A stretch of 8,678 bases of DNA from Pseudomonadales bacterium (lineage in GTDB: Bacteria > Pseudomonadota > Gammaproteobacteria > Pseudomonadales > IMCC2047). Position 1 is the stretch's first letter, and each line of letters starts with the position of its first letter. Location: positions 1 to 8,678 of the forward strand of contig JAIPFG010000118.1 in the NCBI GenBank assembly GCA_021736745.1. The letters are read 5' to 3'. The translations under genes were made by a program, and so were the position numbers. The notes beneath the pieces are model-generated. The model did not search any database. It was not told the DNA's origin and saw nothing but the letters and a program-made list of their open reading frames with translations. This document shows, piece after piece, positions 1-6,939 of the stretch.

Positions 1-729
1 TTCCGCATGAATGCCCGCAGCTGCCAGCTCCCTGAGATGCTGATGGCCCAACCCCTCGTTGGGGGTGAGCAGAATGATCCGGTTCAGGTCCCGGCGGCGG
101 CGGTGTTTGGTCAGGTAATGCTGGTATTGCAGGATATTGGCATGCATGATCAGGGTTTTGCCCGATCCGGTGGCGCTCCAGAAGGCCAGCTTGTTGAGCT
201 GCCCTGTGACATCGCCTGCCGGGTCCAGCAACGGCACCTGATCTGTTGCCGGCTTGTCCTGGTTGTAATGCGTGACCTGCTTGTTGATGGAACCCAGCAG
301 CGCATCCGGACCGGCAAAATACCGGTCCAGGTAGATCTCGGTGAACAGCAGCGACAGATACTGAAAATATTTCCAGTCAATGGCATCCTCGCCCCGGGCC
401 AGGCGCCGCCGGTTCAGGTACTGGGTGTGGCGGACGATGTTCTGGTCATATGCCAGCAGCAGGTCCTCGGGCAGGTCCGGCAACGGTTCCGCCTGGTTGG
501 TCAGGGTGGTATGAAAATGGTGGATGTTGTTTTCATCCATGCCGGCGGCACTGTCTTCGGTGAGCTGGAACTTTTCTTTGAATGCTGCCAGCAGCGGCAG
601 TTTTTTGCCGTTCCAGTTATAAAACCCGTCTTTGGACCGCATCCCGAACAGGCTGAACAGCCACTGGTTGAGCACCAGTTTACAGGTGAACGGCACAGGA
701 GGCGTTTTGCCTGTTTTCTTTGCCGCCAT
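1..729 (-). CDS. res: Type III restriction-modification helicase/endonuclease subunit (Res), N-terminal part only
   Basis: The first ~243 codons of a helicase-type restriction subunit; the rest lies beyond the left edge. The frame is open from an ATG at 727-729 to base 1. A Walker A/motif I (WSATGSGKT, near residues 184-192) is followed by a motif Ia-like segment (IILLTPNEGLGHQH), as in superfamily 2 helicases of type III Res subunits. In that family Res translocates on DNA by ATP hydrolysis and cuts it together with Mod; the nuclease domain would be C-terminal and is not visible. About 185 residues precede Walker A, a longer N-terminal region than I expect for classical Res proteins. The start is 2 bases after the mod stop, and a GGGG tract about 8 bases upstream falls within the end of mod, so coupled translation is likely. 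The function call rests on the helicase motifs and on adjacency to mod. Confidence 0.85.
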   Translation of the reverse strand, partial: MAAKKTGKTPPVPFTCKLVLNQWLFSLFGMRSKDGFYNWNGKKLPLLAAFKEKFQLTEDSAAGMDENNIHHFHTTLTNQAEPLPDLPEDLLLAYDQNIVRHTQYLNRRRLARGEDAIDWKYFQYLSLLFTEIYLDRYFAGPDALLGSINKQVTHYNQDKPATDQVPLLDPAGDVTGQLNKLAFWSATGSGKTLIMHANILQYQHYLTKHRRRRDLNRIILLTPNEGLGHQHLRELAAAGIHAE

Positions 730-731
730 GG

Positions 732-3700
732 TTATGCCCCTGCCTCCTCGAACATGAGCCGGTGAAAATCTTCCTCGATAAGCCGGACTTTCCAGGTCTC
801 GCCGGGCAGGCACAGATTTTCCAGGTTGTTGTCACCATTGACGTAGATGAGATCAAATTTGCTGTCCCTGCCGGCATACCCTTGCTGTTTGAACCATTCA
901 TCCAGCACCAGGTTGTCCCGCTCCGCATTGCCCGTCAGTTTGCGCCAGATCACCAGGGTTCTGCGGCCATCCGGGGTGGTGCCGGCAACCGTTCTGAACC
1001 ACCAAAGACCGTTGCTGTCTTCACGCACCTGCCCGTCCAGCAAAAGGCGGCGGGGAGCATCTTTTGGCAGATCCGGATCAGTGTCACGCGTAAAGGCGGC
1101 CGTGACGGTCCGGGGGGCGGCAATGGTATCCACGGTCAACCCGATCAGCCAGTTAAAGGTTTCCAAAAGATCCACATTGACCTCACGGGTCTCTTCGCTG
1201 CCGGGCCGCTTGACCTTGAGCCGGTAGGCGGCAGGATCGGTAAAGGCACGAATATTGAGCAGGGACCGGCTTCCCCGGGTTTCCACATCCAGCATGTAAC
1301 GCAGCAGGTACTGCTCCCGCAGCCCCCCGGGTCCCTGGGCCTCGGCAAATGCCAGCAAGGATTCCTGTGATTCATCGCGGTACAGTGCCAGGTTGTTCAG
1401 GCTATCCTCATAAGATTCAAGCCTGATAATCTTAATGAAATGACTGATTCCTTTCCGTGACAAAGGTTTGCCCTTTTGCCAACGTTGTGAATAAACAGCC
1501 TTAAGGACACGCGGTTTCAGCACAGTGTCAAAATATTCTCCAACCTCTACAGTCACATATTTTCTCGTCCCTCGATCATCCTGATTCATCTTGATCACAG
1601 CATGAGCGGTGCTGCCAGACCCGCCGAAGCAGTCCAGGATCAGGCTATCTGGCTTTGCTCCATGCTGAATGAACCGAGAGACAAAGTCAGTATGCTTAGG
1701 CGCTAAAAAAATACCAGACTTTCCAAACATTGCCGAGGTTTGCTTTTCACCGTCCGAATAATCTTGGAAGACGCTTTTACCAACATTGGTTTCCACTTCG
1801 TGAAGCATCCGTTTGAGTCTAGGTACTTTGTTTTCATTTGGTCCCCATGCGATACGTCCATCACGATCCAATGCAACAAAACTACGCCGGCCAGGGGTGC
1901 TTGCATCTTCATCGTACGCAAACTTCCAACCGCTCTTTGGATGCGGACACTCTCTACCTGTCAGAGGGTGAATGGGCTTATAGAAACGATAATTACTATG
2001 GTCTGGATCACTTGTGCTTGCAGCTTGTTTTGTGGCGGGCATCGAAGCATCCCCTTCTTGCCAGATCCATATTTTCGCCTGCTTATTTTTTGCATCGCCT
2101 TCTGCTACCAGCTGGGCATTTGAATCACGGTATTCTGCTTTGTTATAGTTAAACAGTCCTTTCCATGGATCACCCCCCTTATAATCTTCCCACTCAAAAC
2201 CCTGGGCCTCTATTTCTTCTTGAAATTCGATTTTATGTTTCTCGTACAACTTGCGTAGTTCATCTTCAATTTTTGAAATCGCTGGATATCCCTGATTTAG
2301 CTTCGCCACTAAAGCCATAACGTCTTCATATCCTGGCTTTGGCTCCCGAAACATTCCACGGTCTTGTTCCGCAATTTGCCGGTTCTTCGCATATACCAGA
2401 ACATACTCATGATTAGTCGAGTAATTAGGCGATTGGCTGTTATTTGTGTTCATCGACCAAATCAGTTCTTCGACCCGATTGTTGGAGCCGAAAATTTCGT
2501 TCATGATGTGCTCAAGCACTGTACGTTCTGTTTTGTCGATACTTATGAAGATGGCACCATCTTTGGTAAGTGTTGGGTGCAGTGCATCAATACGATCATT
2601 CATCATTGTAGCGAAAGATGAATGCCTATAATTGTTTTTATATGGTATAGAACTACTGGCTGTATTGTACGGCGGGTCCGTATAGATGCACTTGACCTGT
2701 TCACGGAAACGGCGCTCCATGAGGCGCAAGGCTTGGAAATTATCACTATGCACCAACAGACCATTAAGGTTAACATCGATTTCTTTCATCCTTGCCAAAA
2801 TGCGGGCATTGAAGGATTCGCTAAAAAAACGAGTGTCTACTATGAGCTTATTATGGTATTTGAGGAACTCGACGGTTAAGGGTTCGGAATATACTGGTTT
2901 TGGTGCTTGCGGAAACAATTCGGGATCAGCCTCTACTATATGATCATCTTCTGCTTTGATCCTGTCGATCGCAAACAAGTTTATCCACTCCATTCTTTGA
3001 GCCTCGTTGGCAGCAATTTCTGAATAAAACTCTTCTGGGATAAGATCGAGTGTAATGCAATAGCTGGTTTCAACGACGAATTTCTTTTTCAGCCACAGTT
3101 TTTTCTGGAAATTTTCAAGTTGTGCCAGAAAGTCGATGATCTTGCCGGCGATCTGCCGGATGATCTTTATCTTGGACAGATACTGCTCCACCCGGGGGGC
3201 TGTTTCAGATTCAATATCATCCAGGTGCATCACTTCGGTTTTGATATAAAAATCCAGCTCCCGGCGCAGGAATCCGTTCAGGTCCTTGTGAATGAAGTAA
3301 TCAAAGGTATTTTTGGCTGTATAGCGGTTCAGGTGCGCGGCCAGGCGGCTGTAGTCGGCCGGCTCCCCGTTTGCCTTTATGTGGGGTTGGGCCAGTTCGG
3401 TCAGCCAGTGTTTGAATGTGTCATCATCGATGGCCAGGATGCGGCGCACAGCATCATCCCGCAGGACTTTCTGGACGGGCGGCTTTTTTCGTGCCGCATC
3501 CGTTGCCTGTTCCCTGGCCGCTTCAGACCAGTCCGCCAGTGTGGCGGGCCGGTATTCAAAGCAAATCACCAATTCTCTGCCGCTTTCCCCGTCTTCCTCG
3601 GCGATGAAATCTTCTTCAGCCAGAATGAAGACGCGGTTTTGATCCTCACCAGCTTTGATATTTCCGTGTTCCCCTTCGGCCACATCCTTGAGGCGGAAAT

Positions 3701-4256
3701 GCACCCGCATGGGATCATCTTTGGCGCCCGGCTTCAGGACAAAGGCATAATCTCGCAGATATTCGCTGGTTTTGATGTAGTACTGGTCCTTGTTGGCCCA
3801 ATGAAGTTTGACCTCTTCTCCTTCGTATGGAATCGCGTAAACGCCGGGTTTGTAGACGCGCTTGGCCAGAAAATCACCTTCATGGTAGTAGCGGCGGAAA
3901 AATTTGTACAGATGGTCGTAGACTTCATGGGCCATACCCGTGACATCCACCCCCTGCTCAGCAATTTTTTTGCGCAGTTCCTGCACTTTTGGGGAGGCAT
4001 CCGGATCAATGCCCAGATGGTTGGCCTGCTCAATCACCTGTGCCAGCTCTTTTTCCAAATCAGCCTTGTCCGCAGTCCGGTATCGGCTGAAGGCTTCCCG
4101 GACCTGGGGCAGCAGATCCCGGTCCAGAAACTGGCTGATTTCCCTGGCCCTGGCGTGCATGATGCGGTAAAGACCAAAGTCCAGGTCCGGCTGGTCCAGC
4201 TGGAACAGCTCTTTCAACAGGCGGATGAGTTTATCAAAGGCTGGATTCTGGCTCAT
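732..4256 (-). CDS. mod: Large type III-type DNA adenine methyltransferase (Mod), 1174 aa
   Basis: A site-specific DNA methyltransferase, expected to transfer a methyl group from S-adenosylmethionine to adenine N6. The catalytic motif IV DPPY is at residues 527-530 in the context IYTDPPYNT, and the AdoMet-binding motif I (DCFGGSGST) is at about 875-883. This IV-before-I order is that of beta-class enzymes such as type III Mod. The ~345 residues between the motifs should hold the target recognition domain. About 500 residues precede DPPY and about 290 follow motif I, so the protein is nearly twice the size of classical Mod proteins (about 550-700 aa). Its ATG overlaps the stop of the upstream antitoxin-like gene (ATGA), and res follows 2 bases after its stop. 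The segment 1380-3120 (residues ~380-955) is much AT-richer than the gene ends, suggesting a mosaic gene. An intact frame argues that it is functional. Confidence 0.92.
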   Translation of the reverse strand: MSQNPAFDKLIRLLKELFQLDQPDLDFGLYRIMHARAREISQFLDRDLLPQVREAFSRYRTADKADLEKELAQVIEQANHLGIDPDASPKVQELRKKIAEQGVDVTGMAHEVYDHLYKFFRRYYHEGDFLAKRVYKPGVYAIPYEGEEVKLHWANKDQYYIKTSEYLRDYAFVLKPGAKDDPMRVHFRLKDVAEGEHGNIKAGEDQNRVFILAEEDFIAEEDGESGRELVICFEYRPATLADWSEAAREQATDAARKKPPVQKVLRDDAVRRILAIDDDTFKHWLTELAQPHIKANGEPADYSRLAAHLNRYTAKNTFDYFIHKDLNGFLRRELDFYIKTEVMHLDDIESETAPRVEQYLSKIKIIRQIAGKIIDFLAQLENFQKKLWLKKKFVVETSYCITLDLIPEEFYSEIAANEAQRMEWINLFAIDRIKAEDDHIVEADPELFPQAPKPVYSEPLTVEFLKYHNKLIVDTRFFSESFNARILARMKEIDVNLNGLLVHSDNFQALRLMERRFREQVKCIYTDPPYNTASSSIPYKNNYRHSSFATMMNDRIDALHPTLTKDGAIFISIDKTERTVLEHIMNEIFGSNNRVEELIWSMNTNNSQSPNYSTNHEYVLVYAKNRQIAEQDRGMFREPKPGYEDVMALVAKLNQGYPAISKIEDELRKLYEKHKIEFQEEIEAQGFEWEDYKGGDPWKGLFNYNKAEYRDSNAQLVAEGDAKNKQAKIWIWQEGDASMPATKQAASTSDPDHSNYRFYKPIHPLTGRECPHPKSGWKFAYDEDASTPGRRSFVALDRDGRIAWGPNENKVPRLKRMLHEVETNVGKSVFQDYSDGEKQTSAMFGKSGIFLAPKHTDFVSRFIQHGAKPDSLILDCFGGSGSTAHAVIKMNQDDRGTRKYVTVEVGEYFDTVLKPRVLKAVYSQRWQKGKPLSRKGISHFIKIIRLESYEDSLNNLALYRDESQESLLAFAEAQGPGGLREQYLLRYMLDVETRGSRSLLNIRAFTDPAAYRLKVKRPGSEETREVNVDLLETFNWLIGLTVDTIAAPRTVTAAFTRDTDPDLPKDAPRRLLLDGQVREDSNGLWWFRTVAGTTPDGRRTLVIWRKLTGNAERDNLVLDEWFKQQGYAGRDSKFDLIYVNGDNNLENLCLPGETWKVRLIEEDFHRLMFEEAGA

Positions 4257-4549
4257 ATATTTGGTGTTCCTTTTATTACCCGGTCAAGCATCATTTCCCT
4301 GGCTTTTTCATGATCAATGGCCAACCCGTTTTCGATTTGATTTATGCTGGTCTGGATATCCGTCAGAATTTCGATTTTTTCCTGTAACGCCTCGTACTCC
4401 TGTACATCCAAAAGAACTGCGACGCCTTTTCCATGCTGGGTAATGACCAGGGGTCTTTTTGTATCATGAACTTGTTTGATACAATGGGCTATGCTGGTTC
4501 TTACCTCCGAAAGCGTCTTGATATCCTGATCAATTTTCAGGCGTTGCAT
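4253..4549 (-). CDS. Phd/YefM-family antitoxin-like protein, probable operon regulator
   Basis: A 98-residue protein resembling Phd/YefM antitoxins. It has an N-terminal segment with a SEVRTSIAHCIKQV stretch, then the typical PLVITQHGKGVAVLLDVQEYEAL strand-turn-strand core (residues ~33-55; L-I/V-T-x-x-G-x-x-V-A-V-L-x-x-x-x-Y), then a charged helical C-terminus. Members of this family bind palindromic operators with the N-terminal domain and neutralise a toxin with the C-terminal part. No RelE/Doc-like partner is adjacent; the next gene is mod, whose ATG overlaps this stop codon. I infer that it regulates the restriction-modification operon rather than, or as well as, a distant toxin. The start is well supported: an AGGAGGTG ribosome binding site (4554-4561) lies just upstream, and a promoter with an internal palindrome lies beyond it. 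Confidence 0.85.
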   Translation of the reverse strand: MQRLKIDQDIKTLSEVRTSIAHCIKQVHDTKRPLVITQHGKGVAVLLDVQEYEALQEKIEILTDIQTSINQIENGLAIDHEKAREMMLDRVIKGTPNI

Positions 4550-4553
4550 ATGG

Positions 4554-4561
4554 CACCTCCT
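4554..4561 (-). promoter_or_regulatory. Ribosome binding site of the antitoxin-like gene
   Basis: AGGAGGTG on the minus strand, 4 bases before the ATG at 4547-4549. It is a near-perfect Shine-Dalgarno match and fixes that start. Translation of mod may depend on ribosomes loaded here, since mod itself has only an AAGGA about 11 bases upstream of its start. Confidence 0.8.
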
Positions 4562-4580
4562 GTTGTTTTATTTGTGGTGC

Positions 4581-4609
4581 AATATAACGTACGTTTTAAT
4601 GCAAAACAA
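4581..4609 (-). promoter_or_regulatory. Putative promoter of the antitoxin-mod-res operon
   Basis: On the minus strand, TTGTTT (4604-4609) and TATATT (4581-4586) are separated by exactly 17 bases, consistent with a sigma-70-type -35/-10 pair. It lies about 30 bases upstream of the antitoxin start and is the only good candidate between that gene and the unrelated DNA to its right. No start site can be verified from sequence. Confidence 0.6.
4583..4598. promoter_or_regulatory. Palindromic operator-like site inside the promoter
   Basis: A perfect 10-base palindrome AACGTACGTT (4586-4595) extends to a 16-base inverted repeat with one mismatched pair (4583-4598). It sits between the -35 and -10 hexamers and overlaps the -10. 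A dimeric repressor bound here would block RNA polymerase. Phd/YefM proteins are known to bind short palindromes in their own promoters, so autoregulation by the adjacent gene product is a reasonable inference. Confidence 0.55.
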
Positions 4610-4669
4610 GTTTTTCTGTTATCAAACGGACCTGCGGGGATTCAAAGATGTAGAAGTCCGGATCGCAGT

Positions 4670-4855
4670 ATGAAAGCATTGGACCGGATGCGCCATTGCC
4701 GAGCACCGAAGGCAGGAGAGGTTTATGTGGGCTGTTCCGACTGTGATCATACCGAATGGCATCCCTGTATCCAGCGGCCGGTTTTTAAATGTCCCTACTG
4801 CAAATTGCCGATGAAGGTAGTTGGTTTTCGACCGACAGGGTGGGTCCCGATATAG
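4670..4855 (+). CDS. Possible small zinc-ribbon protein or transposase zinc-finger remnant, 61 aa
   Basis: A short plus-strand ORF, opposite in direction to all convincing genes here. The product has six cysteines (residues 10, 22, 25, 33, 41, 44), arranged as CSDCDH followed by KCPYC, which suggests a zinc ribbon. The order HC...C-x2-C-x-H...C...C-x2-C loosely recalls the N-terminal zinc-binding domain of IS91-type transposases, but no catalytic domain follows. I see no clear Shine-Dalgarno before the ATG, and the frame is open further upstream through the antitoxin promoter region. It may be a real small protein, a transposase fragment or a chance ORF. Confidence 0.35.
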   Translation: MKALDRMRHCRAPKAGEVYVGCSDCDHTEWHPCIQRPVFKCPYCKLPMKVVGFRPTGWVPI

Positions 4856-4923
4856 TAACAGTTTCTGGTAATCACCTGGAGTAACTTCAGAAGAAAAAGG
4901 GAAAGGTCAAATTTAATGAAATA

Positions 4924-5128
4924 ATTTGGTTCTGTTGAAAGCCTGAAAAAGGCTGCCGGTCTTCTATTTCCTGAGAAATCCAGGAGTCTTGTGATGTTTC
5001 TTTCTGAACTGCACCCGGAAAAGATATTTACTTATATCATGGTCCTCATTCTATCATGCCCGGATTTGTTTAACAACCGGATAAGATTGTGGTTAGTTCC
5101 TCTCACACGATCTATCCTTATTCGTTAG
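4924..5128 (+). other. Spacer between cassette array and R-M operon, with an open remnant frame
   Basis: Between the 61-aa ORF and the array there is no strong gene. A plus-strand frame is open from 4924 to a TAG at 5126-5128, with a possible ATG at 4994 preceded by AGGAG (4982-4986). That would give a 44-residue hydrophobic peptide overlapping the terminal attC site and the end of the cassette gene on the other strand. I do not recognise it; it could be a decayed coding fragment or chance. Nothing else was found from 4856 to 5067. Confidence 0.2.
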
Positions 5129-5130
5129 AA
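5068..5130 (-). other. attC site of cassette C4, left end of the array
   Basis: R'' TTCTAAC (5124-5130) contains the TAA stop of the nuclease-like gene. L'' GGATAGATCGTG (5106-5117) pairs with L' CACAATCTTATCC (5079-5091), with one extra base in L' and one mismatch. R' is GTTAAAC (5068-5074), matching the GTTRRRY consensus. The loop is about 14 bases. No cassette gene follows on the minus strand, so this site ends the array. Confidence 0.7.
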
Positions 5131-5916
5131 CTCATTTGGTAATATCACTAATTCTGTATTAAAAAAAGTACGAGACATATACCCTATTGATTCGACGATT
5201 GAACGATTTTTGACAATCTGGCGAATCCCTCCTATATCTCTTATTCTATCTGCTTGAGTTAAAGTAGTTTCTCTCGTCTCCAAGATTTTTAACATTTGAT
5301 CAGCAATCCTTTTTAATCCTGTTTCACCCAATTCTTGAATTGGTACTTCTCTCTTTTTGAGGACAGAGGTAATGCCACCTTTCAGTGATATTTTAGGAAT
5401 CTCAATAGCACCCTCTGAACAAATATATCCGATGTTTGCCTTTTTTTTATATACGACATAATGCTTATCGTTATCAGGAAGTGGGCCGATATCTTTTGGA
5501 GAAAATGCCGCAGAATTCGAAATTATAGTTTTATTTAGATAATAACTGTTTAGTTCCGATGGCAAATGAAATTCTGGTGCAATATAGAAGACAGTTTCAC
5601 CCGATGTCTCTAAATCCAGTAAAAGCCTGTGCTGATCTGAATGGCGCATTGGACGAAGATGCATGCGATAATATGGAACATTAAGTAGACCTTTTTTATG
5701 TTCCTTTGCATTACACCGTTCAAGATAGTTACTCAACTTGAATTGAAGAAATATGGCTCTTCCGCTAAATGGAATTTGCACATCATAACCACCTTTTTTT
5801 CCTTCCTCATATAGCGAAGGAAACCTTGGCGCCCCTATAACACTACCTTTATTCTTTGTAGCGAGCTCTTCGGTTACTGCATAACCGTAAGAGAATTCTG
5901 AAAAATCAGCATCCAT
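5125..5916 (-). CDS. Cassette C4: uncharacterised 263-aa protein with a possible PD-(D/E)XK-like nuclease core
   Basis: I do not recognise a named family. Near the N-terminus there is a segment with an acidic helix (TEEL, residues 15-18), then GGYDVQIP (D45), then a hydrophobic strand ending in IFLQFK (Q58-x-K60). The spacing E...D...(10-15)...(E/Q)-x-K is that of PD-(D/E)XK nucleases, where Q can replace E. The remainder is mixed alpha/beta with a C-terminal helical region from about residue 195. I chose the ATG at 5914-5916, with GAGA about 8 bases upstream; the frame can be extended to a GTG at 5979, but those codons lie inside the preceding attC site. The stop lies in this cassette's own attC R'' core. 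It is AT-rich (20 of 60 G/C in a sampled line). An anti-phage or DNA-cleaving role is inferred only from the motif and from the nearby restriction-modification operon. Confidence 0.8.
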   Translation of the reverse strand: MDADFSEFSYGYAVTEELATKNKGSVIGAPRFPSLYEEGKKGGYDVQIPFSGRAIFLQFKLSNYLERCNAKEHKKGLLNVPYYRMHLRPMRHSDQHRLLLDLETSGETVFYIAPEFHLPSELNSYYLNKTIISNSAAFSPKDIGPLPDNDKHYVVYKKKANIGYICSEGAIEIPKISLKGGITSVLKKREVPIQELGETGLKRIADQMLKILETRETTLTQADRIRDIGGIRQIVKNRSIVESIGYMSRTFFNTELVILPNEF

Positions 5917-5933
5917 TTTCAATCTCTTTTCAG

Positions 5934-5995
5934 TTCTAACGCTGAGCTGTGGGGCGAAGAGGTACGAGCCGTCCAACACCAGCTATATGTCGATT
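5934..5995 (-). other. attC site of cassette C3
   Basis: L'' AGCTGGTG (5977-5984) pairs with L' CACAGCT (5945-5951), leaving one extra G in L'', the usual extrahelical-base asymmetry of attC sites. R' is GTTAGAA (5934-5940), the exact reverse complement of the R'' of the next cassette. R'' appears degenerate (AATCGAC, 5989-5995; AAC expected at its end). It directly follows the TAG stop of the C3 gene at 5996-5998. Confidence 0.6.
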
Positions 5996-6325
5996 CTATT
6001 TTGGAGTCACCAGTTTCGATTCTGTGAAGCCGCATTCAGTGCACCGGTATACACGACGAATTCCGCCTAACTCACCAAACGTCTTGTCTGGCTCGCTTGA
6101 CTCTAATATCCAAGCTGGTTTTCTACATTTCGGGCAAGGCTCTCCTTCAAACGCCTCTAATTTGCGAACCTTTTCCTGAAGCTCTAATATTTGATTCTTG
6201 AGACTGATATTTTCTTCTTGAAGCTCAAGAGCTGCTTCGCGGATTTCCATAATTTTTTCTTGTGCCTCAATCGTAGCCCCTTTTTTAAGGAGTTCAACAA
6301 TGTCTTTATAATTGGGTAATGCCAT
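5996..6325 (-). CDS. Cassette C3: coiled-coil plus zinc-ribbon protein, 109 aa
   Basis: A small soluble protein in two parts. Residues ~15-60 are rich in E, K, L and Q with heptad-like spacing, indicating a coiled coil. The C-terminal part has two CxxC knuckles, CPKC (64-67) and CTEC (95-98), separated by 27 residues, a rubredoxin-like zinc ribbon. Similar small coiled-coil/zinc-ribbon proteins are common as unannotated genes on mobile elements; I cannot give a function. Binding of DNA or of a protein partner is possible. The start is supported by AGGAG (6332-6336), 6 bases upstream. The gene starts 13 bases after the preceding attC core and its stop touches the next attC, so it fills its cassette completely. 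Confidence 0.85.
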   Translation of the reverse strand: MALPNYKDIVELLKKGATIEAQEKIMEIREAALELQEENISLKNQILELQEKVRKLEAFEGEPCPKCRKPAWILESSEPDKTFGELGGIRRVYRCTECGFTESKLVTPK

Positions 6326-6338
6326 GGCTTTCTCCTAA

Positions 6339-6401
6339 ATCTAACGCTTGAAATGACTTTTTGGCGCGTATGCGACAATAAAGTCGATTTCGTTGTTGTG
6401 C
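6339..6401 (-). other. attC site of cassette C2, best-formed in the array
   Basis: L'' AAATCGACTTT (6380-6390) and L' AAAGTCATTT (6351-6360) pair perfectly except for one extra C in L''. The spacer AACGA/TCAAGC continues the partial pairing. R' is GTTAGAT (6339-6345), preceded by TTTCAAGC as in many attC sites of mobile integrons. R'' is GCACAAC (6395-6401), with the conserved AAC. Total length is 63 bases, typical of the short attC class. The site lies just after the TAG stop of the membrane protein gene (6412-6414). Confidence 0.8.
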
Positions 6402-6411
6402 ATAGTCCTCT

Positions 6412-6939
6412 CTACTGTATTAAGGATCGTTTCCCCGTTAAGACATCCGACGGACGCTGTGGCCAGTGGGCCTGCCCGAGGCTGGATGCAAGCTGAACAT
6501 TGCCTGCGATGTATTGAGCGCAGAGATTCGCAATGCCCTTCGACACGTCTCCGGCAGTAATGGCCGCTTGGATGTCGGAAACAAATCTCTGTCCCGTGAC
6601 TCTGCGCTGCATATTTCCGACGGCATGGCAAACCGCGCTTGCAACCAAGATGCCGAGGGCGATCTGCCAGGAGAAGATGAAGATTGGCAGCGCAAGCACG
6701 AAAACGAGAATCGCAAGACCTTTCCAAACCTGATACGTTTTGTACTCAGGAAAGGCTCGTGCCAGAGATAGAACGTCAACATTGATGGCGATACTGCCTT
6801 GCGATACACCTTCCGAAATAGCAGAGACGTTCTGCCAGAAATCCTGCGCGGCCACTTCCGCTTTGTCGTTCAGGGGTTGGCCGAAGAGATCGGTCAAGAT
6901 ACTCTTGAAATCATCGAGTGACATGTTTAGTTCGGTCAT
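6412..6939 (-). CDS. Cassette C2, second gene: small membrane protein, 175 aa
   Basis: Not recognised as a named family. Residues 1-67 are soluble and partly acidic. Two hydrophobic helices follow: WKGLAILVFVLALPIFIFSW (~72-91) and IALGILVASAVCHAVGN (~93-109). A positively charged turn (MQRR) and a ~65-residue soluble tail come next. It is probably a two-helix inner-membrane protein with both soluble parts on the same side. No signal peptide is visible. The ATG overlaps the TAA of the upstream gene (TAATG), and AGGAG lies 5 bases before it, so the two genes are coupled and should act together. The cassette is GC-richer (34 of 60 in a sampled line) than its neighbours. A role as a membrane effector or immunity protein would be speculation. 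Confidence 0.8.
   Translation of the reverse strand: MTELNMSLDDFKSILTDLFGQPLNDKAEVAAQDFWQNVSAISEGVSQGSIAINVDVLSLARAFPEYKTYQVWKGLAILVFVLALPIFIFSWQIALGILVASAVCHAVGNMQRRVTGQRFVSDIQAAITAGDVSKGIANLCAQYIAGNVQLASSLGQAHWPQRPSDVLTGKRSLIQ

Noticed and set aside
7..765. Plus-strand 252-aa ORF
   Set aside because: It is antisense to res, whose Walker A motif is clear. The product is low-complexity and has no recognisable motif.
3120..4313. Long plus-strand ORF (397 aa) antisense to mod
   Set aside because: It is fully antisense to an intact, motif-bearing gene in GC-rich DNA, where long opposite frames arise by chance. It has no recognisable domain.
4253..4549. A complete toxin-antitoxin pair
   Set aside because: No toxin-sized gene lies next to the antitoxin-like gene on either side. 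Downstream is mod, and upstream is the promoter.
5917..5979. Upstream GTG start for the nuclease-like gene (21 extra residues)
   Set aside because: The extra codons lie inside the preceding attC site. The ATG at 5916 has a usable ribosome binding site and follows the cassette boundary.
6341..6727. Minus-strand 128-aa ORF overlapping the membrane protein and attC
   Set aside because: It is out of frame with the convincing membrane protein, and its last 20 codons are the attC site itself. It has no ribosome binding site.
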